Below are positions 1 through 9,579 of a stretch of 64,000 nucleotides of DNA, one piece after another. Below the pieces are notes generated by a model. It had not been told where the DNA came from and ran no database searches. It worked only from the letters and a program-made list of their open reading frames with translations. This DNA is from Vibrio celticus (lineage in GTDB: Bacteria > Pseudomonadota > Gammaproteobacteria > Enterobacterales > Vibrionaceae): contig NZ_AP025464.1 of NCBI RefSeq assembly GCF_024347335.1, positions 1,054,001 to 1,118,000 of the forward strand, written 5' to 3'. Every line of letters begins with the position of its first letter. Positions within the stretch are counted from its first letter, which is position 1. The position numbers were made by a program, and so were the translations under genes.

Positions 1-461
1 GAGTAAAGCATCTGCTCTACGTGCCCTTTTTGAACGCGAACACAGTTAATAAATAGCTCTAGATTTAAGTCAGAGAGATCTAAGTTATCAATGGGTACAA
101 AACGGCTCAAGACAGCGGAACCATCAAACGCCTTGGCGCGCTCCCAAGGTAGGCCTTTCGCTTTTAAGCTACTTTGTAATTCACGTTTGGTGAGATCTAG
201 TCCTAAACCCACAGCGGAGTACTGACCATTTTCAACAATCAAACAGATTTCTGCTTCGTAGTGCAGCGCTTCTTGATGAAAAGAAGACAGAGATGACGTA
301 ACACTGGTGCTCGGTTTATTGAAAACCACCATAGAGTCTGGAATTGCGTTATTGAGTTCTTCGATGTGATCGACATAGTTACGCCCAACACACAGCACCT
401 TGGTTGGAGTTGCTGCTCGTTTCGAATTCATCAGCTGTTCCTGATCGACAACACTGCTCAT
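1..461 (-). CDS. Fumarylacetoacetate hydrolase family protein (partial, 3' end outside window)
   Basis: Reading leftwards from the ATG at 461, about 153 codons stay open to the window edge, so the C-terminus is missing. The protein has the family signatures VLCVGRNYVDHIEEL near the N-terminus, HYEAEICLIVE (the E-x-E metal ligands) and GLDLTKRELQ...KGLPWERAKAFDGS, typical of the YcgM/FAHD1 branch. Members are Mg/Mn-dependent hydrolases or decarboxylases of beta-diketo or 2-oxo acids such as acylpyruvates and oxaloacetate. They are cytosolic and usually about 200-220 residues long, so roughly two thirds is visible. A second in-frame ATG at 431 is a possible later start. The family call is firm; the substrate cannot be read from this fragment. 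Confidence 0.85.
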   Translation of the reverse strand, partial: MSSVVDQEQLMNSKRAATPTKVLCVGRNYVDHIEELNNAIPDSMVVFNKPSTSVTSSLSSFHQEALHYEAEICLIVENGQYSAVGLGLDLTKRELQSSLKAKGLPWERAKAFDGSAVLSRFVPIDNLDLSDLNLELFINCVRVQKGHVEQMLY

Positions 462-834
462 AGTTTATCCCTGAACTATTTTTGGAGTGGAGAGTTTAAC
501 TCATCATAAAATGAGAGTCTTCGACAAGATGGTTACCAATATCTAAATTCTGATCTTTAGCTCAATTAAATGATTTAAATACTTTTATCCGAAGATCGCG
601 ACATATAAGAACTGATGACAAGAGCCATAACTTCGTAGATCATCGCTGCGTAGATCATAACTACGTAGACAAAATGAATAGCAGGGGAACATGAAGGAAA
701 AGCTAAAACCGTACGTATAGAACGAAAGAAGCCCTCTCAAACCAAAAGGCTCGAGAGGGCTTAGCATGGTGTCTAGGACAGTATCCTAAAAGGTAAACTT
801 AAGGAGTAAACACTATGCTAAATAAGTCTTCGAC
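462..834. other. Intergenic stretch with short direct repeats
   Basis: No convincing gene. Around 630-672 a short motif close to CGTAGATCATAACT is repeated imperfectly about three times. A 60-codon minus-strand frame covers it but reads as low-complexity sequence without a domain. The porin terminator lies at its right side. Confidence 0.5.
730..762 (-). terminator. Rho-independent terminator downstream of the porin gene
   Basis: GCCCTCTC at 731-738 pairs with GAGAGGGC at 753-760 (8 bp). On the minus strand a T-rich stretch (TTCTTTCG) follows. It lies about 75 bp past the porin stop. Confidence 0.7.
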
Positions 835-1899
835 TTATAGGTAGTAACGAGCACCAAGTAGCCATTGGTCGTCAGCTTTTTCTTTGTACACGCCAGAACC
901 TTGTAGGTCGAACTGGTAACCAGCAAAGCCTACGAACTGAGATGTGAAGTTGTATTCAGCTTGTAGAGCAGTTGTAGCAAATACTGTTTCGCTCATCTTG
1001 TCGTCTTCTACAGCTTCGTAGTTAACGCTTAGATTAAGGCTGTTAGAAAGAGCGTAAGACGCTAGTAATTCAACTGCCGTTGTCTCTTCTAGAGGACCAG
1101 CAGAAGTCTTGTTCATGTAGTTGTTCATAGCGTAAACACCTGCAAGGTATAGACCTGAACCGTATGAACCGTAAGTTGCACTTACAACGTTAGAATCCGC
1201 AGTTTTTGAACCAGAGATACCATCAAAGCTTACATCACCAGTGTTGTATGCGTAGTTCACAGAGAAGTCTGCGATGTTGTAGTTCAGAGCAATCTGAGCA
1301 CGGTTACCGTATTCGTTATCTAGAGATACAGCATCGCTGTATTTAACTGTATCAGCTTTACGACCTTGCCATGCAACACCAAGACCTAGCGTACCGGCAT
1401 TACCGAAATCTAATGCGTTAGCGTAGCTAACCATCTCTTCACCACGACCAGTACCTAGGTTACCGTGGTCATCGTAGATGAAGTCATTCGCGAACGCGAT
1501 TGGCATATCAGCAACACCAGCAACGTTGTAGTAAGGTGCCCATTGAGTACCTACTGCTGCACGACCGTAATCATCGTGAGAAACACCAACGTAACCAAGA
1601 CGAGTTGTGAATGACTCATCACCGCCGTCTAGCATGTTTAGCGCCCACTCACCTTTAGCATCAGCAGTGAAGCCGTTACCAAGGTCGTGAGTTGCACCGA
1701 AGTTGATACGTGGAGAAACAGTCTCTACACCGATATCATCTTCACTAAGACGGTCAGCGCTGTTTACGTCACCAACTGCAACTGAAACGTGGCCGCCAAC
1801 TGAGAATGTTGTGCCGTCTTCGTTGTAAAGTTCTACTGCAACTGCCTGTGTACCAAATACTGCACCAGAAATTGCTAGCGCTAAAAGTTTCTTATTCAT
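835..1899 (-). CDS. Outer-membrane general porin
   Basis: A 354-residue Gram-negative porin. The start at 1899 gives a classic signal peptide (MNKKLLALAISGAVFGTQAVA, cleavage after AVA) followed by VELYNEDGTTFSVGGHVSVAVG, the usual first strand of Vibrio OmpU/OmpL-type porins. An upstream ATG at 1980 would place 27 unlikely residues before the signal peptide. Alternating beta-strand patterns run to the end, and the last residues LLGARYYL end in an aromatic-leucine pair like most outer-membrane barrels. It forms a trimeric passive-diffusion channel in the outer membrane. It is monocistronic, with a long AT-rich upstream region and its own terminator. The sequence does not show whether this is the OmpU orthologue, so I give no symbol. 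Confidence 0.9.
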   Translation of the reverse strand: MNKKLLALAISGAVFGTQAVAVELYNEDGTTFSVGGHVSVAVGDVNSADRLSEDDIGVETVSPRINFGATHDLGNGFTADAKGEWALNMLDGGDESFTTRLGYVGVSHDDYGRAAVGTQWAPYYNVAGVADMPIAFANDFIYDDHGNLGTGRGEEMVSYANALDFGNAGTLGLGVAWQGRKADTVKYSDAVSLDNEYGNRAQIALNYNIADFSVNYAYNTGDVSFDGISGSKTADSNVVSATYGSYGSGLYLAGVYAMNNYMNKTSAGPLEETTAVELLASYALSNSLNLSVNYEAVEDDKMSETVFATTALQAEYNFTSQFVGFAGYQFDLQGSGVYKEKADDQWLLGARYYL

Positions 1900-2384
1900 T
1901 GTCATATCCATTATGTAACTGGGTGAGTTATTCACTAACAACCTCGTGCTTACGGAGAAGTTGTTACCTGCATTTAACAAGTAGCCAAACCCTAATATAC
2001 GAATGACAAGAAAGTTGCATTAAAATATATAAAATAAAAAACCGCATCATAAAAACAAAAATCTTTTAAAACAAAAAATAATACAGAAAGCACTGGGAGT
2101 TTCTTTCATTCTTTGAGATAAGCACTTTGATTATTTTTGATTTTATAATCACTAAAAAAGCATTAAAAATCTAAATCCAAGATAACTCATCAGACCATCG
2201 AGAGGCTCGCCTTTACCCTTGAAACATTTTGCAACACATAGAGCTCAGCTGAAATATTTAGCTTTGTGAAACAAATCCCAATTTGAGCTAGGAAAAATCG
2301 CTCAATTAAAAGTTCACTAGAGAAAAGACAAAAAAGGGCAACCAATCAGCGACTGGTTGCCCTTAATAACTCATCATTGAACTC
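1900..2384. other. AT-rich intergenic region upstream of the porin
   Basis: About 485 bases without a gene. It holds the yegD terminator (2331-2364) on the left-reading side and must contain the porin promoter. A/T runs between about 2020 and 2170 suggest H-NS-type or ToxR-type control, but I can define no specific operator. Confidence 0.5.
2331..2364 (-). terminator. Rho-independent terminator of yegD
   Basis: AAGGGCAACCA (2335-2345) pairs with TGGTTGCCCTT (2354-2364), a perfect 11-bp stem. On the minus strand it is followed by a run of T. It lies about 20 bp past the yegD stop. Confidence 0.9.
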
Positions 2385-3737
2385 TTATTTGAAGCAAACC
2401 TCAGCCCAACGAGCTAAACCTGCGGTTACTGAACCGAAGTAATTACCACTCACAATAGGTACGTTCGGCACAGCTTGTTGTACGGCCTCACGAAGTATCG
2501 GTGAACGAGCTGAACCACCCGTCATGTAGATTACGTCTGGCTTTTTCTGGCCTTGTTGAATCGCCTCTTTAACCAACTCAATCATCTTAGACTTTGGTGT
2601 TTCAATCGCTTCAACCATCTGTTCGACTGAGATATCTACCTCGACAAGTTCAGAGGCAACATTAATCTCAGCACGATATTGAGAGGATTCTGCCAGCGCA
2701 ATCTTAGCTTCTTCAGCTCTACGCACAATACCGTAGCCCAAGGTGTCGTGATAAACCTTCATCAAACGTTCTAGCTTTTGAGGCTCCGACGCTTCTTTGC
2801 GAAGTAATTTTAATGCCGCTAGGTTTTCTCTTGAATAGAAGTTCTTTTGAGCTTCAACATTATTAATCGCAATTGGATTCCAGAATTGAGTCAGTGGCAT
2901 ATCAATACCCGAAATGCCTTTGCTGCCCATACCAAAAGGTGACATCAGTTGTTTGAATGCAAGATAGATATCGAGGTCATTACCCCCTACCCTTTGTCCA
3001 CTGTGTGCCAACAAGCTCTGGGTACGATCCGCTTTACCAGACCAGCTTGGTCCCATCTCCAATAATGAGCAATCGGTGGTACCACCGCCAATATCAACAA
3101 CCAATACCGTTTGGTTTTCAGTTAGTGTGCTTTCATAATCAAGACCTGCGGCTACGGGCTCAAATTGAAAAGCGATATCAAGGAAACCAGCACGCTTAGC
3201 TGCGCGAGTGAGGGTGTCTTCAGCTTGTCTGTTTGCTTCTTCACCACCTCGACCGTGGAAGTTGATTGGTCGACCGATAACAGCTTGCTTGATCTGCTCT
3301 TGAGTCGTGAGTTCGGCTTGATTCTTGATATTTGCCATCATGGCGCACACTAAATCTTCGAAAAAGCTCACCTGCACATCATGCAGTCCACTCGCGCCAA
3401 GGAAAGACTTAGGGGACTTAACATAATAAACATCGCGAGGATCTTCTAAATATAAGTCCAACGCAGCCTGACCAAATGCCATGTCTTCTGGTACTAGGTC
3501 GATACTCTCTTCTCTGTTCAGAGCGATCGCACGTCGTAAAACTTGCTCACCGATCGCATCACTCGGCTTGATATTCAAATGACGGAATAGATGTTCAGAA
3601 ACACTCTCACGAGTAGGCGCAAACACGGTTGAGGGAATATAGTGGTTGTTACCTTCGAGCGGTAACAGGCTTGGCTCTCCATTAACCATCGCCGCGACAG
3701 AACAGTTCGCTGTTCCATAATCAAATCCAATAAACAT
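2385..3737 (-). CDS. yegD: Hsp70-family chaperone-like ATPase YegD
   Basis: A 450-residue member of the actin/Hsp70 ATPase superfamily that matches YegD: MFIGFDYGTANCSVA (phosphate-1 loop), APTRESVSEHLFRH, VLVVDIGGGTTDCSLLEM (phosphate-2 loop) and VIYMTGGSARSPILREAV (adenosine loop). It lacks the Hsp70 substrate-binding and lid domains, so it is an ATPase domain only; its client is not established. A GTG 12 bases upstream (3749) is possible, but GGGGGA ends five bases before the ATG at 3737 and is a strong ribosome site for the later start, which also matches the E. coli N-terminus. It is monocistronic with a strong terminator. Confidence 0.93.
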   Translation of the reverse strand: MFIGFDYGTANCSVAAMVNGEPSLLPLEGNNHYIPSTVFAPTRESVSEHLFRHLNIKPSDAIGEQVLRRAIALNREESIDLVPEDMAFGQAALDLYLEDPRDVYYVKSPKSFLGASGLHDVQVSFFEDLVCAMMANIKNQAELTTQEQIKQAVIGRPINFHGRGGEEANRQAEDTLTRAAKRAGFLDIAFQFEPVAAGLDYESTLTENQTVLVVDIGGGTTDCSLLEMGPSWSGKADRTQSLLAHSGQRVGGNDLDIYLAFKQLMSPFGMGSKGISGIDMPLTQFWNPIAINNVEAQKNFYSRENLAALKLLRKEASEPQKLERLMKVYHDTLGYGIVRRAEEAKIALAESSQYRAEINVASELVEVDISVEQMVEAIETPKSKMIELVKEAIQQGQKKPDVIYMTGGSARSPILREAVQQAVPNVPIVSGNYFGSVTAGLARWAEVCFK

Positions 3738-3857
3738 AATATCCCCCACTCAACAAAAGGGGCGAGATGCTACATGAAAAGCCTAAAAATTACGAGGTCA
3801 TTTCTAAAATTAACTGAGTAATTTCTTAGCCTAACGGCTCTTCAAGAAGAAACAAAT

Positions 3858-4205
3858 ATGCTACATTTCAGCCCAAATGAATCACAGGTTAGACAAATGA
3901 AAACACCTTGCCGAGCGGCTTGTAAAAATAATGGCGGAATGTGTAGTGGCTGCTTTCGAACAATGGATGAGATTATAGGCTGGAAAGGCTTATCTGAAAA
4001 CGAACGAACGTCAGTCATGGATAACCTTAGTGGCGAGAGTTCGACTCACCAATGTCCACAGTGTAATGAGCCAGCTCAATGCGATATCAGTGCGGGCAAA
4101 GAGACGTGTTGGTGTTTTGACCTAGAAAAACGAGATACTAGCGATATTCCAAAGGCTGGAGTATGTCTATGCCGCAAGTGCTTGTCTGCCCTGCCTATTC
4201 AGTAG
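3858..4205 (+). CDS. DUF1289 plus cysteine-rich CWC domain small protein
   Basis: A 115-residue cysteine-rich protein built of two modules. The first (PCRAACKNNGGMCSGCFRTMDEIIGWKGLSENER) is DUF1289, with conserved Cys and the R-T-x-D-E-I-x-x-W core. The second (CPQCNEPAQCDISAGKETCWCFD...CLCRKCL) resembles the cysteine-rich CWC family, likely a zinc-binding fold. Function is unknown; both modules are common in gammaproteobacteria. An alternative start at 3897 (MKTPCRAAC) is closer to the usual DUF1289 start and has weak purine-rich spacing, so the first 13 residues are uncertain. Confidence 0.75.
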   Translation: MLHFSPNESQVRQMKTPCRAACKNNGGMCSGCFRTMDEIIGWKGLSENERTSVMDNLSGESSTHQCPQCNEPAQCDISAGKETCWCFDLEKRDTSDIPKAGVCLCRKCLSALPIQ

Positions 4206-4263
4206 CTTAGAACCTATTCAGCTCGTTACTAGTTAACAAGTTACAAGCTGGTTCAACGCAGAC

Positions 4264-4292
4264 AAAAAAAGCGAGAGGTTATGTTCTCGCTT
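4264..4292 (-). terminator. Rho-independent terminator downstream of the HopJ-family gene
   Basis: GCGAGA (4271-4276) pairs with TCTCGC (4285-4290). On the minus strand seven T follow. On the plus strand the stem could also end the DUF1289 transcript, but without a T run. Confidence 0.75.
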
Positions 4293-4339
4293 CAAAATAC
4301 TGAGATTAAGTTTCGACCTAATCGTTACCAAGTTAGTGT

Positions 4340-4690
4340 CTACTTCGTTTTTGCAACCAGCGCAGGCTGAGAAAACTGGATACCATTCCAGCCATGAACC
4401 ATGAAGTTACGAATATTTTGATGGTCGCTGTTCTCAGGAAACCCTAGCACGTCGTTACGATAAAATTGACCAAAACAAGCAAGTGTTTGCTCTGCTGATA
4501 GGCCTTGCTCTAAACCAAAAGCAAAAATCTTACACGAACCATTATTCTGCCCTGCAGCGTTCACTACCTCACCATTACGAAATTCGCTCTCAGAAAAATC
4601 ATAGTGAGCTTCGATCACTTGCATTGTATCTTCAAATTGCACAGCCTCTGGGGTTTCAGCCAGAGTATTTAATAAGGTTTCCAGTTCCAT
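4340..4690 (-). CDS. HopJ-family small protein
   Basis: A 116-residue acidic protein whose core (VIEAHYDFSESEFRNGEVVNAAGQNNGSCKIFAFGL, then CFGQFYRNDVLG and H-Q-N-I-R-N-F) matches the HopJ type III effector family. In marine gammaproteobacteria these are widespread housekeeping-like proteins without a secretion system nearby, as here. The effector name should therefore not be taken literally; its role is unknown. No signal peptide or membrane segment is visible. It is a single gene with its own terminator. Confidence 0.8.
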   Translation of the reverse strand: MELETLLNTLAETPEAVQFEDTMQVIEAHYDFSESEFRNGEVVNAAGQNNGSCKIFAFGLEQGLSAEQTLACFGQFYRNDVLGFPENSDHQNIRNFMVHGWNGIQFSQPALVAKTK

Positions 4691-4884
4691 TTACTATTTC
4701 TCCATCAAGTATATATCTGTCAGCAGTGTATCTTGTTTTACGACAAGAGTAAGCTGTTGTTTAGTTGAGACAGCGATTCACTTTTTTGTTGTACGCTGCT
4801 AATTACTTCAATGAAAATAATGACATAGTTTTATCAGGACGTTATATTATTTTATCAAACGATTAACATTATTCAGTAACGAAT

Positions 4885-5544
4885 ATGCATAAAGATAAAA
4901 ACTTAGAACTGTTCAGATACCTAAAGCCAGGTACAAAAACAGCAGGTGTATTGGAATTTGGCCCAGACGACTCAATCCAGATCAGTACACTTTATATCGG
5001 GCACAAAGAAGATCAGTACCTTATCCTAGAGCTTACGCAAAAAGCGACAGAAGCACTGACACTGAGAAAGCTCACAAACGTTGATATTATTGTTCGTGCG
5101 ATTACCGACACCGAACTTGGGCACATTGTCGCGTTCAAAACCAATGTACTGGCTCATATCTCCTCACCAGCACATCTAATCTTCCTTCGCCCACCCTCAA
5201 ACTTTGCAACCAAGCCTATTCGTGAACACGAAAGGTATAAGGTACGTCTCGGCTGTGAAGTCACCTTTGATACCTTGTCGCTGGATGCCACTCTGGTCGA
5301 TTTTTCAGCGTCAGGGTGCGGTATCTATCTTACCCAGCAATCAGATATTGATGTCGGCTGGAAGATAAAAGTTAATTCTGACTTAAATGAGTACTTAGAT
5401 GACGATCTAGTCTACAAAGTGTTGAGTAAGAAAAGGCAAAGACAAGGCTGGCTGTTAGGTATCCAATTCCCTGAACACCTAGATATGAGTGATGAGTTAA
5501 AAACGCTACTGTTGGAACAAGCCTTTGTCGCTGGCTCTATATAA
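4885..5544 (+). CDS. PilZ-domain cyclic-di-GMP binding protein
   Basis: A 219-residue cytosolic protein with an N-terminal YcgR-like/flagellar-brake-like half and a C-terminal PilZ domain. The cyclic-di-GMP contact motifs are present: R-x3-R at residues 113-117 (REHER) and D-x-S-x2-G at 139-144 (DFSASG). PilZ proteins of this shape act as receptors that change motility or envelope functions when cyclic di-GMP rises. It stands alone between the HopJ gene and luxQ and ends about 60 bp from the convergent luxQ stop. It is one of six cyclic-di-GMP loci in the window. The partner cannot be identified from sequence. Confidence 0.85.
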   Translation: MHKDKNLELFRYLKPGTKTAGVLEFGPDDSIQISTLYIGHKEDQYLILELTQKATEALTLRKLTNVDIIVRAITDTELGHIVAFKTNVLAHISSPAHLIFLRPPSNFATKPIREHERYKVRLGCEVTFDTLSLDATLVDFSASGCGIYLTQQSDIDVGWKIKVNSDLNEYLDDDLVYKVLSKKRQRQGWLLGIQFPEHLDMSDELKTLLLEQAFVAGSI

Positions 5545-5603
5545 AGGCACCAAATTAGTCACTGCTCTTCAATAGAGTCCGTTTAAGAGCGCTAAGTTAA
5601 AGC

Positions 5604-8177
5604 CTAGTGCTCTGTGTCATTCCAGTATGAGTTTTTAAAATGAACAAACGCTTGGTGGAGCGACTCTTCTTTAATCGGCTTTACAATCACGTAATTCGCC
5701 CCAGCGGCCATAAAGCTGTCTCTAGTTGACTCTTGAGCATCAGCGGTACACGCATAAATAGGGGCTGACACACCAATCTCACCTCTTAGTTGCTGAGTGG
5801 TTTCTACACCACCGAGATTAGGGAGCTGATTATCCATCAAGATCAAGTCATAGGTAATCGTCTTAGCCATCTCTATCGCTTCTAAGCCATCTTTTGCCCA
5901 AGTGACGACCATGCCATATTTCTTACAGAAAGCCTGAGCAATAAAGGCATTGGTGTGATTGTCTTCCACCAGCAACACATTCAAAGGTCGACTAAACAAC
6001 GCCTCTGGCTCAACTTCAGCTTGTTGCTTAGCATCGACTAATAGCGGCTTGGCGTGTACGATAACAGGAATTTCTATCGTGAACTCTGAGCCTTGACCTA
6101 TCACGCTGCGGACTTGAATGTCCCCTTCCAGCATATCGACCAGATTTTTTACAATTGTAAGTCCTAAACCAGTGCCACCATATTCACGAGTGGTGGTCTC
6201 TTCGGCTTGAACAAAGGGTTCAAAAACAGCATCAATTTTGCTTTCATCAATACCAATTCCGGAATCTTGCACTCGCACGATTAAGCTGGCGTGATCGGAG
6301 TTAAAGATGCTCTCGAGCTCAAAGCTGACGGAGATACCGCCTTGATGAGTGAATTTAAAAGCATTACTCAACAGATTAAACATGATCTGATTGAGGCGTA
6401 CTTGGTCGGTATTGATTTCAATATCATCAGCCAAGTGATTCACAATGGTAAATTCGACGGATTTATCTTCACACAGCGGTCGATAGATGCTGTCTAAAGT
6501 ATTAACTAACTCCCCTAAACGGAAGTCTTTCTTTTGAATATTAAACTGCCCTTGCTCAATTTTTGAGAAGTCCAAGATATCGTTAAGTACCGCCAGTAAA
6601 TGTTCCGCACTATTACACAGTACATCCACCTGCTCGCGATTATCTTCATTGTGCATAGAGCGCTTCAGCAGCTGAGACACACCGAGAATACCGTTGAGCG
6701 GCGTGCGAATCTCATGACTCATCTTAGCTAAGAAGTCTGCTCGCACATTCGCAAGATGCTCAGCTTCTTCTCTTGCTCGATCAGCCTGTCGTTCCGCCTC
6801 GATAAGCTTAGTAATATCTTGCCCTTGTACCACCACTCCTGTGATGCCGTGTTCCACGCGAATAGCAGACATGTTCCAACGAAACACCTTTTCACCAATG
6901 GGTACGTTAATACCCGTCAGTTTAGATCCTTGAACCACCATTTGAATATTAGGCAGCATTCGATACTCAAACTCTTGGGCAATTGGACCATAATTGTCAT
7001 CAGCATCGAACAACGCCATGCGAGCGGCGGGGTTCATCTGAATCAAATCGCCTTTTTCAGACCAAACTAAGATAGGCGAATGAGCAAAGTTAAAGAGATC
7101 TTGGAATTTTTGATTCTGTTCAGATAAGCGCTCAAAGGTGTCTTCAAGAGTACAACCAATATGATGAAATTCGAAAATGTTAGAGCCATCGAACTTGTTG
7201 TACTCTTCGCTAGCACTTGCCGAACGAGTAAAGTCCATTAGCTTATCAAGCTCGGCTGAGACTCTCTTTTGAATCCAAGTTCGAGCAAAAAAAGACATCA
7301 ATATGATCACCACAATCACCACGATGATCGCACGCTGATAATTCTCTTCTAACGCAATGAAATTATTATTTTTTTGAACAGCTCGAATGATTAAAGGAGT
7401 TTCAACAGCATTAATCTTAATGGTTGCGATGGTAACGAAATGACGCGGCAACTGTTCGTACATTTGATAATTGAGGATGTCGGTAATGGTGTAGCTTTCA
7501 TCACCACTGAATGTCGATGTCACCGGTGTACCGTGCGCTTCAATAACGATATTTTCGCAGTTACTGCCTTGTTGGATTGACTCAGCCAAAGAGAAGTTAT
7601 TATCAAGCACAATGGCGATATAGAGTTGACCAAGGACTTCCCCAGTAGCGTTATCAACAATAGGGGTACGGCGAGCCAACAAGTGACGCTTACCTATATC
7701 TGTCCTCAGTTTAATAAAATGCCAATTACTGCTGAACGAAACCTCATCAGAAATATGCTTTAAGTTGTACTCATCCAAACCATAAAATTGACCGTTGCCG
7801 TCTTCCCAAACCAAACCATCGTGGGTTGAGGCAAAGCGTAAATCTGGCGCATGGTCCGGTTCACGTTGGTCAACACCAAAGAAAAAGTAGCTCAGAGTCT
7901 CGTCATTACCCGTATCAAAATACTCTCTGAGAGTTTCACTGTGTGAGCTACTGTCTTGATGGATTTGCAGCACCGACAAACGATAATCAAACATGTTTTG
8001 GATCAGGCTTGAGGTTTGCTGTACCGTTCGATTCGTCTCTTGCTGTACGATATTACTGCTGGTTTCATAATTATGAATAAGCACGCCAAGTGCCATCACG
8101 CCTATCACCAAAATAACGATACGCGTAATGAGTCTAGCTAAAGTGTTTCTAGGTGTACTGGCGTAACTTTTCTTCAT
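5604..8177 (-). CDS. luxQ: Autoinducer-2 sensor kinase/phosphatase LuxQ (hybrid)
   Basis: An 857-residue inner-membrane hybrid kinase. Membrane helix 1 is near residues 16-36; a periplasmic region (about 37-280) with the LuxQ feature LRFASTHDGLVWEDGNGQFYGLDEYNL follows; helix 2 is near 283-298. Then come a PAS-like stretch, a HisKA domain with FLAKMSHEIRTPLNG (His488), a HATPase with N, G1 and G2 boxes (NLLSNAFKFT, DSGIGI, GGTGLGL) and a C-terminal receiver with Asp782 (LILMDNQLP). At low AI-2 LuxQ phosphorylates LuxU and then LuxO; with AI-2-bound LuxP it acts as phosphatase. It overlaps luxP by one base (TAATG), so the two are translationally coupled. Length and order match known luxPQ operons. 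Confidence 0.96.
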   Translation of the reverse strand: MKKSYASTPRNTLARLITRIVILVIGVMALGVLIHNYETSSNIVQQETNRTVQQTSSLIQNMFDYRLSVLQIHQDSSSHSETLREYFDTGNDETLSYFFFGVDQREPDHAPDLRFASTHDGLVWEDGNGQFYGLDEYNLKHISDEVSFSSNWHFIKLRTDIGKRHLLARRTPIVDNATGEVLGQLYIAIVLDNNFSLAESIQQGSNCENIVIEAHGTPVTSTFSGDESYTITDILNYQMYEQLPRHFVTIATIKINAVETPLIIRAVQKNNNFIALEENYQRAIIVVIVVIILMSFFARTWIQKRVSAELDKLMDFTRSASASEEYNKFDGSNIFEFHHIGCTLEDTFERLSEQNQKFQDLFNFAHSPILVWSEKGDLIQMNPAARMALFDADDNYGPIAQEFEYRMLPNIQMVVQGSKLTGINVPIGEKVFRWNMSAIRVEHGITGVVVQGQDITKLIEAERQADRAREEAEHLANVRADFLAKMSHEIRTPLNGILGVSQLLKRSMHNEDNREQVDVLCNSAEHLLAVLNDILDFSKIEQGQFNIQKKDFRLGELVNTLDSIYRPLCEDKSVEFTIVNHLADDIEINTDQVRLNQIMFNLLSNAFKFTHQGGISVSFELESIFNSDHASLIVRVQDSGIGIDESKIDAVFEPFVQAEETTTREYGGTGLGLTIVKNLVDMLEGDIQVRSVIGQGSEFTIEIPVIVHAKPLLVDAKQQAEVEPEALFSRPLNVLLVEDNHTNAFIAQAFCKKYGMVVTWAKDGLEAIEMAKTITYDLILMDNQLPNLGGVETTQQLRGEIGVSAPIYACTADAQESTRDSFMAAGANYVIVKPIKEESLHQAFVHFKNSYWNDTEH

Positions 8178-9271
8178 TAGTGACCTGAGTACCTAAATGC
8201 CCGCTGTTTAAGTTCTGAAATACGTTCTGGGGAATCTTCCTTGGTGACAATTTCAAATTCACCAGAGTAAACGGTAGGCACTTCCAAACCGGCTAGATCC
8301 CACTTGATCGCCTCTGCCATTGCAATGCCTGTATCGTCGTTCATACGCATGACAGTAACATCTAGGTCGCCCCTTGCAATGGCTTCAAGTTCAGCAGAGC
8401 CGCCTCCCCAACCATTCACTAAGATGTCTTGGCCCGATTCACGAATCGCTTCCATTGCACCGAGAGCGACATCCGTTGAACATGCATAGATAAAGTCTAG
8501 ATCCTTATCGTTCTCTATGCTGATTTTAGCCGCTTGGTAGCCACTGTCTTTGTTTGATTTTGTGTAAAACGAAGACTTAAGGGTAAAGTTGGTATCAGTA
8601 TTCACTTCATGGATAAAAGTATCTCCACGCGCATCACTGATATAGCCTTGTGAGTAATACAAAACAGAATACTTACTGTCTGGTGGACTTACTTGTTTAA
8701 AATAGTCCGCCAGTTTTAAGCTGCCTGTCGCATGGTCAAAACCCACATACATAAATGGCTGTCTATCTGCCCAAGCTCGCACTGGCGTCGTGATATTTTG
8801 CAGAATGAGTTTGGTGTCAGTAGAGGTCAACACGTGCTCGATAAACTTGCGGTGGCGCGTGGTATCTAGTGTGAAAATCAAATAATCCGTCTTGTTTTCA
8901 ATCGCTTCTTGCAACGAAATACTCTGCTGCGCGAGATCGGCATTAATACGGGTAAATACTTGATTTATTTGGTAGCGGATCTTCAGCCTATCGAGACGCT
9001 TCTCAAAAGCTTGAATATTACGAACCCAGTAATCCGAGATCTGTTGACCCGGATACACCACGGAAATCGTAATTGGTTCGTCTTGGATTCTTCTCAATGG
9101 CACAGGGTGATTTTGTACAGCCTCGACCATTTTATCGGTCAATGCTTTTTGCTCTGGAAAAATGGAAAGATAATCTTGGTATTCCCAGTACCCATTGAGG
9201 ACATGAGTACCATGGGAGAGAGCGGACGCAGAAAATACGGCAAGTCCAAACAACATCAGTAAACGTTTCAT
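8177..9271 (-). CDS. luxP: Periplasmic autoinducer-2 binding protein LuxP
   Basis: A 364-residue periplasmic binding protein of the ribose-binding fold with a signal peptide (MKRLLMLFGLAVFSASALS, then HGTHVLNGYWEYQ). Motifs such as NGYWEYQDYLSIFPEQKALTD, MYVGFDHATGSLKLA and NGWGGGSAELEAI are characteristic of LuxP, which binds the borated furanosyl diester form of AI-2 and controls LuxQ in the periplasm. It is the first gene of the luxPQ operon. About 308 bases of AT-rich sequence lie upstream and must hold the promoter. The Vibrio-type LuxPQ pair fits the two Qrr genes at 32.3 and 39.6 kb. Confidence 0.96.
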   Translation of the reverse strand: MKRLLMLFGLAVFSASALSHGTHVLNGYWEYQDYLSIFPEQKALTDKMVEAVQNHPVPLRRIQDEPITISVVYPGQQISDYWVRNIQAFEKRLDRLKIRYQINQVFTRINADLAQQSISLQEAIENKTDYLIFTLDTTRHRKFIEHVLTSTDTKLILQNITTPVRAWADRQPFMYVGFDHATGSLKLADYFKQVSPPDSKYSVLYYSQGYISDARGDTFIHEVNTDTNFTLKSSFYTKSNKDSGYQAAKISIENDKDLDFIYACSTDVALGAMEAIRESGQDILVNGWGGGSAELEAIARGDLDVTVMRMNDDTGIAMAEAIKWDLAGLEVPTVYSGEFEIVTKEDSPERISELKQRAFRYSGH

Positions 9272-9579
9272 ATTTTTCTCGTTTTGTATGAGCTACTTTG
9301 GCTCATTTTTTAACCTAGCATGACACCATCTCTTTGTATGGCTAATGGATATTATGTAGGACAACGATGATAAATGATAGCGTCTAACACTAATTAGAAC
9401 GACATTCTAAATGAGCAATATATTAATTTGGAATGGAGATTAACAACGACCAGTTCAATCATGATTTCAGCCCATTCACCTTAGGATTAATTAACGTTTA
9501 AATTCAAAAGCTTAGCTTAATTTATTATAGACCCTTATATTATTAAGATTTAATCAATAACAAATATTTTGGCTATGAA
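9272..9579. other. luxPQ upstream region
   Basis: About 308 bases, AT-rich, with no gene. It contains the divergent upstream side of luxP and the 3' flank of the GIY-YIG gene. I see no clear operator or hairpin terminator. Confidence 0.4.

Noticed and set aside
585..767. 60-codon minus-strand frame downstream of the porin
   Set aside because: It covers short repeats and the porin terminator; no coding signs.
4340..4690. HopJ as a real type III effector
   Set aside because: No secretion genes nearby; the family is widespread in free-living marine bacteria.
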